Source of the DNA: a bacterium
GTDB taxonomy: Bacteria > Bacillota > Clostridia > Oscillospirales > Acutalibacteraceae
Direction: 5' to 3'
Length of the DNA stretch: 64,000 nt
Assembly (NCBI GenBank): GCA_020625875.1
Contig: JAHLAX010000048.1
Span: 48,393 to 112,392, forward strand
The notes below the pieces were generated by a model. That model did not search any database, was not told the DNA's origin, and saw only the letters and a program-made list of their open reading frames with translations. Positions 42,613-53,617 of the stretch are shown one piece after another (position 1 is the first letter of the stretch; each line of letters starts with the position of its first letter). Position numbers and translations under genes: made by a program.

Positions 42613-44378
42613 CAGTCATCACTCCTTTTCAGTACATCATTAATTTCTTCATCGAGCTGAGCTTCAATTGAATCAAACTCACTCTCAATTTTGTTTTCGG
42701 GCTCGTATTTGTATCTGCCTATACGCTCGCGTACAGGGATATTAACGAGCATTTCTATATTCGCTCCGTTATTAAGAGCCTCAAGAGCCTTGTCATAATA
42801 ACTGAGGATAGCCCTCATCATAAGAACCTGCTTTTTGAGAGAGGTATATGTATCGGTCGGGTCAAAAGCGTTCTGATGCAGGTAGTCCTCACGAATTGAA
42901 CGCGCGGACTCTAGCTTTAAGCGGTCGGGAGCAGACAGAGCGTCCATACCAACGAGGTTAACAATTTCTTCAAGCTCAGCCTCGTCCTGTAAGAGAGCCA
43001 ACATTCTGCCTCTGAGCTTCATAAAGTCTGGAGCCGCGTTCTCACTGAACCACTGTTCAAGCTGATCGGTATATAACGAATAACTGGTTAGCCAGTTAAT
43101 AGCAGGGAAGTGGCGCTTATAAGCGAGGTTAGCGTCCAAGCCCCAGAATACCTTTACGATTCTCAGCGTGGCCTGAGAAACAGGCTCAGATATATCACCG
43201 CCGGGAGGCGATACGGCGCCGATTACAGATAACGCGCCTTCGACATCCTCTGTGCCGTTTACGAGCACACGACCGGCTCTCTCATAGAACTGCGCGAGAC
43301 GGCTGCCGAGGTAAGCGGGATAACCTTCCTCACCAGGCATTTCCTCAAGACGACCGGACATTTCTCTGAGCGCCTCAGCCCAACGTGATGTTGAGTCAGC
43401 CATAAGAGCAACTGTATAGCCCATATCGCGGAAGTACTCGGCGATAGTGATACCAGTATAGATAGAAGCCTCACGAGCCGCAACGGGCATATCGGAGGTA
43501 TTGGCGATAAGAACGGTTCTTTCCATAAGAGAGTTGCCAGTACGAGGGTCTTTGAGCTCGGGGAACTCATTGAGAACGTCGGTCATCTCGTTTCCGCGCT
43601 CACCGCATCCGATATATACGATTATATCAGCAGCCGCCCATTTAGCGAGCTGATGCTGTACAACAGTCTTACCTGAGCCGAACGGACCAGGAACAGCCGC
43701 TACGCCGCCCTTAGCGAGCGGGAAGAGGGTGTCAATCGGTCTCTGACCTGTTGTAAGTAATATATCGGGAGAAAGCTTTTTCTTATAAGGTCTGCCGATA
43801 CGTACAGGCCATGTTGTAAACATTTTTATATCTACCGAACCTTTGTCTGTCTTAACAACAGCAACAGCCTCGTCAATATTATAATCGCCTTCTTCGATTT
43901 TTTCGATTGTACCCTCAACCTTGTTGGGGACAAGAATCTTATGAAGCACAGCGGCAGTTTCTTCAACAGTACCGATTACATCGCCCGCTTTAACCGCGTC
44001 GCCGACCTTAGCGACAGGAGTGAAGCTCCACTTTTTAGTGTGGTCAAGTGAGCTTACTTCAACGCCTCGCTTAAGGTTAGTGCCCGCGACCTTCATAATC
44101 TCGTTAAGAGGTCTCTGAATACCGTCATAAATAGCGCCGATAAGTCCCGGACCAAGCTCAACTGAAAGAGGCGCGCCTGTTGACTCGACTTCCTCACCGG
44201 GACCTAAGCCCGAGGTTTCCTCATAAACCTGGATAGAAGCCTTGTCGCCGTGCATTTCTATTATTTCACCAATTAGACGCTGTTTACTAACTCTTACAAC
44301 GTCAAACATATTCGCGTCACGCATACCGTCCGCAATAACGAGAGGACCCGCGACCTTAGTTATAATTCCTTTTTTCAA
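42612..44378 (-). CDS. ntpA: V-type ATPase subunit A (catalytic)
   Basis: Subunit A hydrolyses or synthesises ATP. The 588 residues carry the Walker A GPFGSGKT at 231-238, the A-type insertion ('bulge') domain (about 115-185), and the catalytic GERGNEM segment. The sequence [20 protein letters not shown] is conserved among V/A-type A subunits. AAGGAGGTG-type spacing upstream is moderate. Confidence 0.96.
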   Translation of the reverse strand: MKKGIITKVAGPLVIADGMRDANMFDVVRVSKQRLIGEIIEMHGDKASIQVYEETSGLGPGEEVESTGAPLSVELGPGLIGAIYDGIQRPLNEIMKVAGTNLKRGVEVSSLDHTKKWSFTPVAKVGDAVKAGDVIGTVEETAAVLHKILVPNKVEGTIEKIEEGDYNIDEAVAVVKTDKGSVDIKMFTTWPVRIGRPYKKKLSPDILLTTGQRPIDTLFPLAKGGVAAVPGPFGSGKTVVQHQLAKWAAADIIVYIGCGERGNEMTDVLNEFPELKDPRTGNSLMERTVLIANTSDMPVAAREASIYTGITIAEYFRDMGYTVALMADSTSRWAEALREMSGRLEEMPGEEGYPAYLGSRLAQFYERAGRVLVNGTEDVEGALSVIGAVSPPGGDISEPVSQATLRIVKVFWGLDANLAYKRHFPAINWLTSYSLYTDQLEQWFSENAAPDFMKLRGRMLALLQDEAELEEIVNLVGMDALSAPDRLKLESARSIREDYLHQNAFDPTDTYTSLKKQVLMMRAILSYYDKALEALNNGANIEMLVNIPVRERIGRYKYEPENKIESEFDSIEAQLDEEINDVLKRSDD

Positions 44379-44388
44379 ATCTTACACC

Positions 44389-44712
44389 TCAATTATTGAA
44401 GATTATATCTGAGCCGACCGCTTTTTCAACGAATGAAGAAAGCCTCCTGACGCCTGTATCGGCGTTGCCCTTAACACCTGGAATAGGAATAACAGCGGGG
44501 GTAAGCCTGTCTTCATAACGGCTTCTTTCTTTTGACGATGAATTATAGAATTCCTCTGTCATATAGATAATAGCGTATTCATCTGCGTCGGCAATATTTC
44601 TTAATGTTTTAGCCGCGTGATCATAATCATCGCAAACATAAATATCGAGCCCGATCGCGCTGAAGCCCTTGATACTTTCGCCGTCACCGATAACGGCAAT
44701 ATTTTTAGCCAT
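44389..44712 (-). CDS. ntpF: V-type ATPase subunit F
   Basis: Subunit F binds the central shaft with D. The 107 residues begin MAKNIAVIGDGESIKGFSAIGLD, a CheY-like fold, and end in a short flexible tail. I prefer the ATG at 44712, the usual family N-terminus; a GTG at 44721 is possible because AAAGG lies before it. The start is inside the 3' end of subunit C. Some nomenclatures call this NtpG. Confidence 0.88.
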   Translation of the reverse strand: MAKNIAVIGDGESIKGFSAIGLDIYVCDDYDHAAKTLRNIADADEYAIIYMTEEFYNSSSKERSRYEDRLTPAVIPIPGVKGNADTGVRRLSSFVEKAVGSDIIFNN

Positions 44713-45676
44713 AAATCTCACGCAACCTTTCTCTTATATTATCCTCAGGGGTATTCGTTCTGATTCCGCTTGAAATAATGTGAATCACCTTTTTTTCAGC
44801 CTCACAGCCGAGGTAATAACCTATAAGCGGCTCAGCACCCTCGCAGGAGCGCTTGCAAACTTCTTTAGCCATAACAATTAGCTTATCATCAACAAAACGC
44901 TCAAACGCCGTAGGATAGTTTTTATACTGTTCAATAGCCTTGGAGCAATCATACTCGCTGTATTTTAACAGTTCCTCAATCAAGGCTTCATATCCCTTAA
45001 GCGCTGCTTTTATAACCGAAGCTTTCCTGAAACCCTCAACGTCGCATAATGCTTTTTCAAGAAATTCAGCGTTAGCGGATGTGCGGGAGCTCCTGAGAAC
45101 TATTTTTATATTGTTGTAAAACACAAGAGTTTTGATATAATTCTTTATAAAATCAGAATTGAAACCCTCAACCAAAACGAGCATACGCTCCATAACGCAC
45201 TTATCAATAACCGCGTCACATTCTTTTGCGTCGGCTTTATGCGCGATTATGTCATATGCCTGAGCCGCGGCTTCTGAAATCCATTCGGGAAGTTTTTCGA
45301 ACTTTTTATGTGAAACAGCTTCCTTAATCAAATCGGGTTCAATTGTATAAGGAGCGACGAGCAATTCATCGTGCATTTTACCCGCCATAATGCTTTTTAA
45401 AACAACCTTCAGATTATGAGCGTCGTTCTGAATAATAAACAAATCAAATATTCTGAAATCGGGAGCGGTCTTTTCGAGATAATCCCATACATTATTTGTA
45501 TGACTGCTGATAACCTCATCAATGCTTTTGCCTTCGCCGTAACCCTTATCAATCAAAAATTTCAATAACTCATTATCAGATTTAAAGCTCAACATTTGCT
45601 CTACATCCGAAGAATTAAGCAACGACTTTTCTCTGGCGCGAACGGAGCCTATGGAATATTCATATGATAATGCCAT
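44705..45676 (-). CDS. ntpC: V-type ATPase subunit C (rotor adaptor)
   Basis: Subunit C couples the shaft to the membrane rotor. The 323-residue all-helical protein has the family opening YEYSIGSVRAREKSLLNSSDVEQML and the C-terminal EPLIGYYLGCEAEKKVIHIISSGI. It lies ten bases after ntpE. This is the V/A-type d-like subunit, not the F-type proteolipid of the same letter. Confidence 0.9.
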   Translation of the reverse strand: MALSYEYSIGSVRAREKSLLNSSDVEQMLSFKSDNELLKFLIDKGYGEGKSIDEVISSHTNNVWDYLEKTAPDFRIFDLFIIQNDAHNLKVVLKSIMAGKMHDELLVAPYTIEPDLIKEAVSHKKFEKLPEWISEAAAQAYDIIAHKADAKECDAVIDKCVMERMLVLVEGFNSDFIKNYIKTLVFYNNIKIVLRSSRTSANAEFLEKALCDVEGFRKASVIKAALKGYEALIEELLKYSEYDCSKAIEQYKNYPTAFERFVDDKLIVMAKEVCKRSCEGAEPLIGYYLGCEAEKKVIHIISSGIRTNTPEDNIRERLREIYG

Positions 45677-45685
45677 AAATCCTCC

Positions 45686-46267
45686 TTATTCAGCGAAAAG
45701 CTCGCGGTTAATCAAATCCTCAATCTCATCACGTTTGTCGGAAATTATAGCGGAAAACGACATATTTTCCTCAATATCGCCGTGTTTAAGAATGAAACCG
45801 CCGTCGATGTCAACGGGTTCTTTGGATACAGCAGCGTCAAGACCATTTGATTTAAGCTTTTGCTCAAAGTCAGAGGGGAGACGCTTTAAATCCTTTTCAT
45901 TCAAAAGCACGGTACCGCTCATGCCCTTCAGCTTTGAAGCCAAAGAATACAAATTGTTAAAATACTCACTGTCATCAGCAGACAGAAGCTTATTATGTAT
46001 CTCGTTAACGGTAACGTCAATTTCTTCTCTGCGCTTTTTCAGAATAGTATTTCGGATTTCGAGCTCAACCTTGCTTTTGGTTCCCGCCTTAATCTGAGCG
46101 ACTTTTGCGTTAATCTTTTGTTCGTTATCCTTTTCAAGAGACTCAATCTGTGCTTTAGCCTGCTGAATGATTCTGTCGCATTCAGTCTGAGTCTCCTGCT
46201 CGATTGTTTGTATACTTGCGTCACAGTCTGATTTAATACGGTCAAGTAGTTTTTCTTTACCGCTCAT
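45686..46267 (-). CDS. ntpE: V-type ATPase subunit E (peripheral stalk)
   Basis: Subunit E forms the peripheral stalk with the G/H subunit. The 193 residues have a long N-terminal coiled coil (about 1-95, alternating Glu, Lys and Gln) and a globular C-terminal domain that caps the head. Similarity is mostly structural, but position and coiled-coil pattern make the call secure. Confidence 0.88.
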   Translation of the reverse strand: MSGKEKLLDRIKSDCDASIQTIEQETQTECDRIIQQAKAQIESLEKDNEQKINAKVAQIKAGTKSKVELEIRNTILKKRREEIDVTVNEIHNKLLSADDSEYFNNLYSLASKLKGMSGTVLLNEKDLKRLPSDFEQKLKSNGLDAAVSKEPVDIDGGFILKHGDIEENMSFSAIISDKRDEIEDLINRELFAE

Positions 46268-46296
46268 ACAGACACCGCCTTTCTGTTTGGGGCATT

Positions 46297-48755
<2,459 letters not shown>

Positions 48756-48786
48756 TTCGGCATCACCACACTTTTAGATAAAAATA

Positions 48787-49098
48787 TTAGTTTAAAATGT
48801 ATTCTATCGCGTTATTAATTACTGCCGCTCTGTTTTTGTCGGCTGTGTTCTGAATATCAGCGCATTGGTCCGCTGCGGATTCTCTGGCTTTAACCATTTC
48901 GTTATCGCCTTCGCTTTTCGCGGCGTCATAGCGTTTTTGCGCTTCTTTGTCGGAATTTAGCTCGGCACTGTCAATAAGCGACTGTGCTTCGGCTTTTGCG
49001 TCTTCTATTCGTTTTTGGGATGATTGTTTCGCCTGAGACTCGCGGTTTTTGGCGTCTTCCTCAGCCTGACGAATAGCGTCTAAAATATCCTTAGCCAT
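48787..49098 (-). CDS. ntpH: V-type ATPase peripheral stalk subunit G/H
   Basis: A protein of 103 residues that is almost entirely one charged amphipathic coiled coil, rich in Ala, Glu, Lys and Asp, matching the AhaH/NtpF-type stalk partner of subunit E. It starts MAKDILDAIRQAEEDAKNRE and is preceded by AAGGAGA. It is the first gene of the operon. Naming of this subunit varies between species. Confidence 0.85.
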   Translation of the reverse strand: MAKDILDAIRQAEEDAKNRESQAKQSSQKRIEDAKAEAQSLIDSAELNSDKEAQKRYDAAKSEGDNEMVKARESAADQCADIQNTADKNRAAVINNAIEYILN

Positions 49099-49163
49099 AA
49101 TGTTCTCCTTTAAAATGAATTTTTATGGACTTATAATTGCAATTTATGCAAACATCAAAAAAT

Positions 49164-49192
49164 ATTTTACCATATTAATAGAAAATAATCAA
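49164..49192 (-). promoter_or_regulatory. Sigma-A promoter of the V-ATPase operon
   Basis: On the minus strand TTGATT (49192-49187), 17-bp spacer, TAAAAT (49169-49164), giving a leader of about 60 bases with a small TTGCA/TGCAA hairpin. No second promoter is evident inside the operon. Confidence 0.72.
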
Positions 49193-49250
49193 CATTTTTT
49201 GCGCATAATTATTAGGCAAAAACACGTTTGTGACTAATTAATTAACAAAT

Positions 49251-49284
49251 AAAAAAACAGAGTAACGTTCGTTACCCTGTTTTA
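49251..49284 (-). terminator. Terminator after tRNA-associated element B
   Basis: AACAGAGTAAC and GTTACCCTGTT (49256-49266 with 49271-49281, one mismatch) form a stem followed on the minus strand by seven T. It stands after the tRNA-end-like sequence at 49286, as if closing a tRNA gene. Confidence 0.75.
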
Positions 49285-49285
49285 A

Positions 49286-49424
49286 TGGCGGAAGCGGTGT
49301 TTATTCATCTATCCAAATGTCAATATCGTTTGTTGTGTTCACATCAATTGAAAACGTTTCATCATCGCTACGGGCTAAAAACAGTCCTCAGGACTGTTTT
49401 CTTAACGCCCTTTCGAATCTCGCC
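49286..49424. repeat. tRNA-Ser-associated element B (same design as element A)
   Basis: Read on the minus strand after the tRNA terminator: an exact 13-base inverted copy of the tRNA T-arm (49412-49424 against 49484-49496), AGG, GCGTTAA, a perfect 23-bp palindrome with 11-bp arms (49378-49400), TAGCCCGTAGCGATGATGAA, then about 60 bases ending in CCGCTTCCGCCAT, a decayed or different tRNA 3' end. The flanks match element A while the palindrome arms differ. Confidence 0.7.
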
Positions 49425-49436
49425 TTAAATATCTAT

Positions 49437-49469
49437 AAAAAATGAGATAGCCAAATAGCTATCTCATTT
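49437..49469 (-). terminator. Terminator of tRNA-Ser(CGA)
   Basis: A perfect 12-bp stem (49440-49451 with 49458-49469) and a T run on the minus strand. Confidence 0.85.
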
Positions 49470-49473
49470 CTTA

Positions 49474-49562
49474 TGGCGGAGACGGCGAGATTCGAACTCG
49501 CGGGGGATCGCTCCCTAACTGATTTCGAGTCAGCCCCGTTATGACCACTTCGATACGTCTCC
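49474..49562 (-). tRNA. tRNA-Ser (anticodon CGA), CCA encoded
   Basis: On the minus strand GGAGACG pairs with CGTCTCC, followed by discriminator G and CCA (49476-49474). The anticodon loop CTCGAAA gives CGA, and the long variable arm (GGGAGCGATCCCC) marks a serine tRNA; the T-loop is GAGTTCGAATCTC. It reads UCG codons. Confidence 0.96.
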
Positions 49563-49578
49563 GTATTTAACATTATTG

Positions 49579-49607
49579 ATTTTACTTTGAAAAACTTGTT
49601 TTGTCAA
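49579..49607 (-). promoter_or_regulatory. Sigma-A promoter of tRNA-Ser(CGA)
   Basis: On the minus strand TTGACA (49607-49602), 17-bp spacer, TAAAAT (49584-49579), placing the start about ten bases before the tRNA. Confidence 0.82.
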
Positions 49608-49653
49608 GTATTACTTTTTGGCATATTATATTTTTAGTAAGGCGGTGATTTAT

Positions 49654-50085
49654 ATGGCGTATTCGGTAAGAGAACTTTTAGCTAGATTGATTCAGTGCGA
49701 AGCGGGAGGAGAAGGCGATGAAGGTATGAGAGCTGTAGCGTCTGTTATAATGAACAGAGTAAACGCTCCCAACGGTGAGTTCGCCCGAGTATCCAAGGGC
49801 GGCGACGTTCGAGCTATTATTATGCAAAAAGGTCAGTTCACCTGTACCAAAACAGTTAATAACACCCGAAACATTTATAATATGAATCCATCTTCGATAC
49901 ATTATGAGATTGCTGATTGGGCTTTGGCGGGTAATACATCTTCATCAGTCGGGAATTCACTGTTTTTCTTCAATCCGTTTTCCAAAAAATGCCCCAACTA
50001 TTTCCCCTCAAAAATCGGGATAATTTATAATAAGATAGGCAAGCATTGCTTTTACGCTCCGACCGCTGCTTATAAAGATACTTAA
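49654..50085 (+). CDS. CwlJ/SleB-type cell wall hydrolase (spore germination)
   Basis: A Hydrolase_2-domain protein of 143 residues. The catalytic Glu16 is in IQCEAGGEGDEGMRAVASVIMNR, followed by GQFTC and the C-terminal NSLFFFNP segment, as in CwlJ and the catalytic domain of SleB. It has no signal peptide and no peptidoglycan-binding domain, so CwlJ, made in the mother cell and held in the coat, is the nearer model. I start at ATG 49654, preceded by AGGCGGTGAT. The next gene encodes a GerQ-like protein, the known partner for CwlJ in Bacillus. Confidence 0.85.
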   Translation: MAYSVRELLARLIQCEAGGEGDEGMRAVASVIMNRVNAPNGEFARVSKGGDVRAIIMQKGQFTCTKTVNNTRNIYNMNPSSIHYEIADWALAGNTSSSVGNSLFFFNPFSKKCPNYFPSKIGIIYNKIGKHCFYAPTAAYKDT

Positions 50086-50099
50086 CTCAGGAGGTAATT

Positions 50100-50711
50100 A
50101 TGACATACAATCAGGAACATAACGATGTAAATGACTATAACAGCATAGATTTAAACGATTTATATAATCTTAACAGATGTATAGGCGGAAGATGCGTCGG
50201 CAATACTTTTCCTGAGGCGTTTCCCGCTCCTACAATCGAACAGCTTGTCAAGGAGACTAACACAAATGTTGAACGCAGCAAGGCTCTTTTAACAGCAAAT
50301 AACGAAGTAGCTTTCGCTAATTCAAGTCCGATTTCGGGCAATCCCGAGCAAATGTATGAGCCTATAACGAGAACACAAAGCGAGATGTACCCTACTCCAG
50401 CTGTAGTTCAGGACGAAATTGAAGAAAGCGAGAAGGAACAGAATATCACAAATCCAAATGACACAGCCGAGGATTTGTTCGTTCCGTATGAGGTAACAAG
50501 AGAAAGCCTCCAATATCTCAATGGTTTTATACGAACGCAGATAGGCAGGCGCGTGACTATTGACTTTCTGCTCGGCAGTGATACCCTAACGTCAAAAACA
50601 GGCTATCTTCTCGCGGTAGCTACAAATTATCTTTTGATAAATGAGCTCGACACCAACGACGTGACAGCCTGTGATATTTATACTATGAAGTTTATCAGAT
50701 TCTATTATTAA
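50100..50711 (+). CDS. GerQ-like spore coat protein
   Basis: A protein of 203 residues in two parts: a polar, low-complexity N-terminal 130 residues (Asn, Glu and Pro rich) and a compact C-terminal domain (about 133-203: LQYLNGFIRTQIGRRVTI, then TGYLLAVATNYLLINELD, ending YTMKFIRFYY). The C-terminal pattern resembles Bacillus GerQ, a coat protein needed for CwlJ localisation. The call rests on this pattern plus adjacency to the CwlJ-like gene, 14 bases apart with an AGGAGG site. Direct identity is low by eye. Confidence 0.6.
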   Translation: MTYNQEHNDVNDYNSIDLNDLYNLNRCIGGRCVGNTFPEAFPAPTIEQLVKETNTNVERSKALLTANNEVAFANSSPISGNPEQMYEPITRTQSEMYPTPAVVQDEIEESEKEQNITNPNDTAEDLFVPYEVTRESLQYLNGFIRTQIGRRVTIDFLLGSDTLTSKTGYLLAVATNYLLINELDTNDVTACDIYTMKFIRFYY

Positions 50712-51808
50712 ATCAGCTCAGATAATATACTGTTAGATAACAAAAATCCATTTTTAGTGAACTTTATCGTATTGTTATCATAACTCATAAAACCAAGGTT
50801 ACAATACTTTTTAACTTTATCAAAGAAGTCTTTGTCTGGATACTCGCCAAAGGCTTCTTTATATTTATCAAGATTGAGCCCTTTGGTCAGGCGAAGCTGC
50901 AGCATAATATATTCAGATTCATTTCCGCCTGTTCCATCATCAATTATCTTGTTATTAGAAAAATCTTCGATTGAACGATTATAATAAAACCTTTTTCCGT
51001 TAAGAAAAGAATGGGCGGCGGGACCAATGCCCAAATAATCTTCAAGATTCCAGTATTTTAGATTGTGTTTGCTCTCATAACCTGTCTTGCTGAAATTTGA
51101 TATTTCATATTGATTAAACCCCTTTTGTTCAAGATAATCAACAGCGAATAAATACAAGTCAGCAGTTGCTTCTTCATCAGGAAAGTTATACTTATCTCTG
51201 TTATTATAAAAATATGTGTTCTCCTCAATCTTTAAAATATAAACTGAGATATGCTCAACATCAAGCCCGCAGCAAAAATCAATAGAGTTTTTCAGGCTTT
51301 CTATAGTTTGTTCGGGTATACCGAGCATCAAGTCGAGAGATATGTTGTTTATACCGCTGCTTTTTATGTTTTTAACGGTTGCTTTAATATCATCGTTATT
51401 ATGCGCTCTGCCAAGAATCTTCAATTCATTTTTGTTGGCTGACTGTATACCAAGAGACATTCTGTTTAAACCCGCCTCTTTTACTATACTAAAGTCAAAG
51501 TTAAGTGCTGATTTAGGATTAGCTTCCATTGTTATTTCGGCGTTTTCTGTAACCTTAAAATGTGACTTGATAGTATTAATAATATCGGCAACTTGTTCAG
51601 CTTTTAATACGCTCGGAGTTCCGCCGCCTATATAAATGGTATCGACCTTTTTGTCAATTTTCTCAGACCAATATATTATAGCTTCTTTTAAACTGACAAT
51701 ATATGAATTATAATCTTGTGTATCTCCGCGCAAACTAAAAAAATCGCAGTAAGGACATTTACCGCGACAAAATGGGATATGAATGTAAAGGGCAAGGTTA
51801 TCAGACAT
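50708..51808 (-). CDS. hemW: HemW-type radical SAM heme chaperone
   Basis: A protein of 366 residues of the HemN/HemW superfamily. The cluster motif CRGKCPYCDFF is near residue 14, followed by YIGGGTPS. The missing N-terminal HemN extension and the short C-terminal HemN domain point to HemW, a heme-binding chaperone, rather than coproporphyrinogen dehydrogenase. Older annotations often call such genes hemN. It converges on the GerQ-like gene with a four-base overlap. Confidence 0.87.
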   Translation of the reverse strand: MSDNLALYIHIPFCRGKCPYCDFFSLRGDTQDYNSYIVSLKEAIIYWSEKIDKKVDTIYIGGGTPSVLKAEQVADIINTIKSHFKVTENAEITMEANPKSALNFDFSIVKEAGLNRMSLGIQSANKNELKILGRAHNNDDIKATVKNIKSSGINNISLDLMLGIPEQTIESLKNSIDFCCGLDVEHISVYILKIEENTYFYNNRDKYNFPDEEATADLYLFAVDYLEQKGFNQYEISNFSKTGYESKHNLKYWNLEDYLGIGPAAHSFLNGKRFYYNRSIEDFSNNKIIDDGTGGNESEYIMLQLRLTKGLNLDKYKEAFGEYPDKDFFDKVKKYCNLGFMSYDNNTIKFTKNGFLLSNSILSELI

Positions 51809-51831
51809 AATTTTCTCCTGAAATGGGGTGA

Positions 51832-51853
51832 GGCAGAAACTACTGTTTCTGCC
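51832..51853 (-). promoter_or_regulatory. Hairpin in the hemW leader
   Basis: GGCAGAAAC (51832-51840) pairs perfectly with GTTTCTGCC (51845-51853), just before AGGAGAA of hemW. There is no adjacent T run, so it is a leader structure rather than a terminator; any role is unknown. Confidence 0.45.
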
Positions 51854-51973
51854 CCAAATTTGGAAGGTATATGAAAAAATAGGAAAAATTCTTTTTGTTA
51901 CAAATATATTACAATAAGTTTACAGTATTGTCAAGCTATTTTTAGCTATTTTTTTAAATTTCTTTCAAAAATA

Positions 51974-52003
51974 TTGACATATATAATATAAAAATAGTAA
52001 AAT
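51974..52003 (+). promoter_or_regulatory. Sigma-A promoter of prfC
   Basis: TTGACA (51974-51979), 18-bp spacer, TAAAAT (51998-52003). Confidence 0.75.
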
Positions 52004-52036
52004 CAGTTGTCAATGGATAAAATATGGAGGAAAACA

Positions 52037-53617
52037 ATGGATAAATTAAGGGAAGAAATAGAAAAACGCAGAACATTTGCTATAATTTCGCACCCTGACG
52101 CGGGCAAAACTACTCTTACCGAAAAGCTGCTTTTATACGGCGGAGCGATTAACCTCGCTGGTTCTGTTAAAGGAAAACGAACAGCGCGTCACGCTGTGTC
52201 AGACTGGATGGAAATTGAAAAGCAAAGAGGTATCTCTGTAACTTCGTCAGTATTACAGTTTAAATATAACGGATATTGTATCAATATACTTGATACCCCT
52301 GGCCATCAGGACTTCTCTGAGGACACTTACAGAACTCTTATGGCGGCTGACTCCGCCGTTATGGTTATTGACGCCTCAAAAGGTGTTGAGAACCAGACAA
52401 AAAAGCTCTTTAAGGTCTGTGTAATGCGCCATATTCCTATTATTACTTTTATAAATAAAATGGACCGCGACGCTCAGAGCCCGTTTGATTTGCTTGAAGA
52501 TATTGAGAATGTACTCGGAATTCACACCTGCCCGATGAACTGGCCTATAGGCTCGGGTAAGGAATTCAAGGGCGTATACGACAGAGAAAGTAAGTCTGTT
52601 TTGGCATTCAAGGCGAATAACGGTCAGAAGGAAGTCGAGGAGGAGATAATCCCCGTTGACGACAGCAGACTTGATGACTTGCTCGAAGAAAAGAAACAGA
52701 ACTTGCTCGACGAGATTGAGCTGCTTGATGGGGCAGGGGATGAGTTTGATTTAGACGCAGTCAGGGCGGGCACACTTACTCCCGTATTCTTTGGCTCAGC
52801 TTTAACTAATTTTGGTGTCGAGCCGTTCTTAGAGCAGTTTTTAAAGCTCACTATGCCGCCTACACCTCGTGAAACCGATGATGGCGTTGTTGATACCGAC
52901 TCAGATTTTTCAGCGTTTGTATTCAAGATTCAGGCTAATATGAACAAGGCGCACCGTGACCGTGTTGCGTTTATGAGAATATGCTCGGGAAAATTCGAGA
53001 AGGATATGGACGTTTATCATATGCAGGGCGAGAAAAAAATGCGTCTTTCTCAGCCTCAGCAGATTATGGCTCAGGAACGTGAGATAATCGACGAAGCTTA
53101 CGCGGGCGATATAATAGGCGTTTTTGATCCAGGTATCTTTATGATAGGCGATACTGTATGTACCGCAAAAAACAAGGTTAAATACAAAGGTATTCCTACA
53201 TTCGCTCCTGAACATTTCGCTCTTGTAAGGCAAAAGGACACAATGAAGCGCAAGCAGTTTGTAAAAGGTATCTCACAGATTGCGCAGGAAGGCGCGATTC
53301 AGATATTTCAGGAGCTCGACGCGGGTATGGAAGAAGTAATTGTCGGCGTTGTCGGCGTACTGCAGTTTGATGTTCTAAAATATCGTCTCGAAAACGAGTA
53401 TAATGTCGAGATTATTATGGAAGAGCTCCCGTTTGAGTATATAAGATGGATACTAAACGAGGGGATTGACCCCAAGGAGCTCGATTTAGCGTCCGATACA
53501 AAACGCATTCAGGACTTAAAGGGCAACTATCTGCTTCTTTTCACAAGCTACTGGAGTATTGACTGGGCGCTTGACCACAACAAAGGTCTTGAATTACAGG
53601 AATTTGGTAACGCGTAA
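52037..53617 (+). CDS. prfC: Peptide chain release factor 3
   Basis: RF3 is the GTPase that recycles RF1 and RF2 after peptide release. The 526 residues show the G1 loop HPDAGKTTL near residue 18, G3 DTPGHQD, G4 NKMD, and the RF3-specific GRQTARHAVSDWMEIEKQRGIS-like segment in which this copy reads KGKRTARHAVSDWM. I start at ATG 52037, which has GGAGG upstream; the in-frame TTG at 52007 lies at the predicted transcription start. Its stop overlaps the next start as TAATG. Confidence 0.95.
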   Translation: MDKLREEIEKRRTFAIISHPDAGKTTLTEKLLLYGGAINLAGSVKGKRTARHAVSDWMEIEKQRGISVTSSVLQFKYNGYCINILDTPGHQDFSEDTYRTLMAADSAVMVIDASKGVENQTKKLFKVCVMRHIPIITFINKMDRDAQSPFDLLEDIENVLGIHTCPMNWPIGSGKEFKGVYDRESKSVLAFKANNGQKEVEEEIIPVDDSRLDDLLEEKKQNLLDEIELLDGAGDEFDLDAVRAGTLTPVFFGSALTNFGVEPFLEQFLKLTMPPTPRETDDGVVDTDSDFSAFVFKIQANMNKAHRDRVAFMRICSGKFEKDMDVYHMQGEKKMRLSQPQQIMAQEREIIDEAYAGDIIGVFDPGIFMIGDTVCTAKNKVKYKGIPTFAPEHFALVRQKDTMKRKQFVKGISQIAQEGAIQIFQELDAGMEEVIVGVVGVLQFDVLKYRLENEYNVEIIMEELPFEYIRWILNEGIDPKELDLASDTKRIQDLKGNYLLLFTSYWSIDWALDHNKGLELQEFGNA

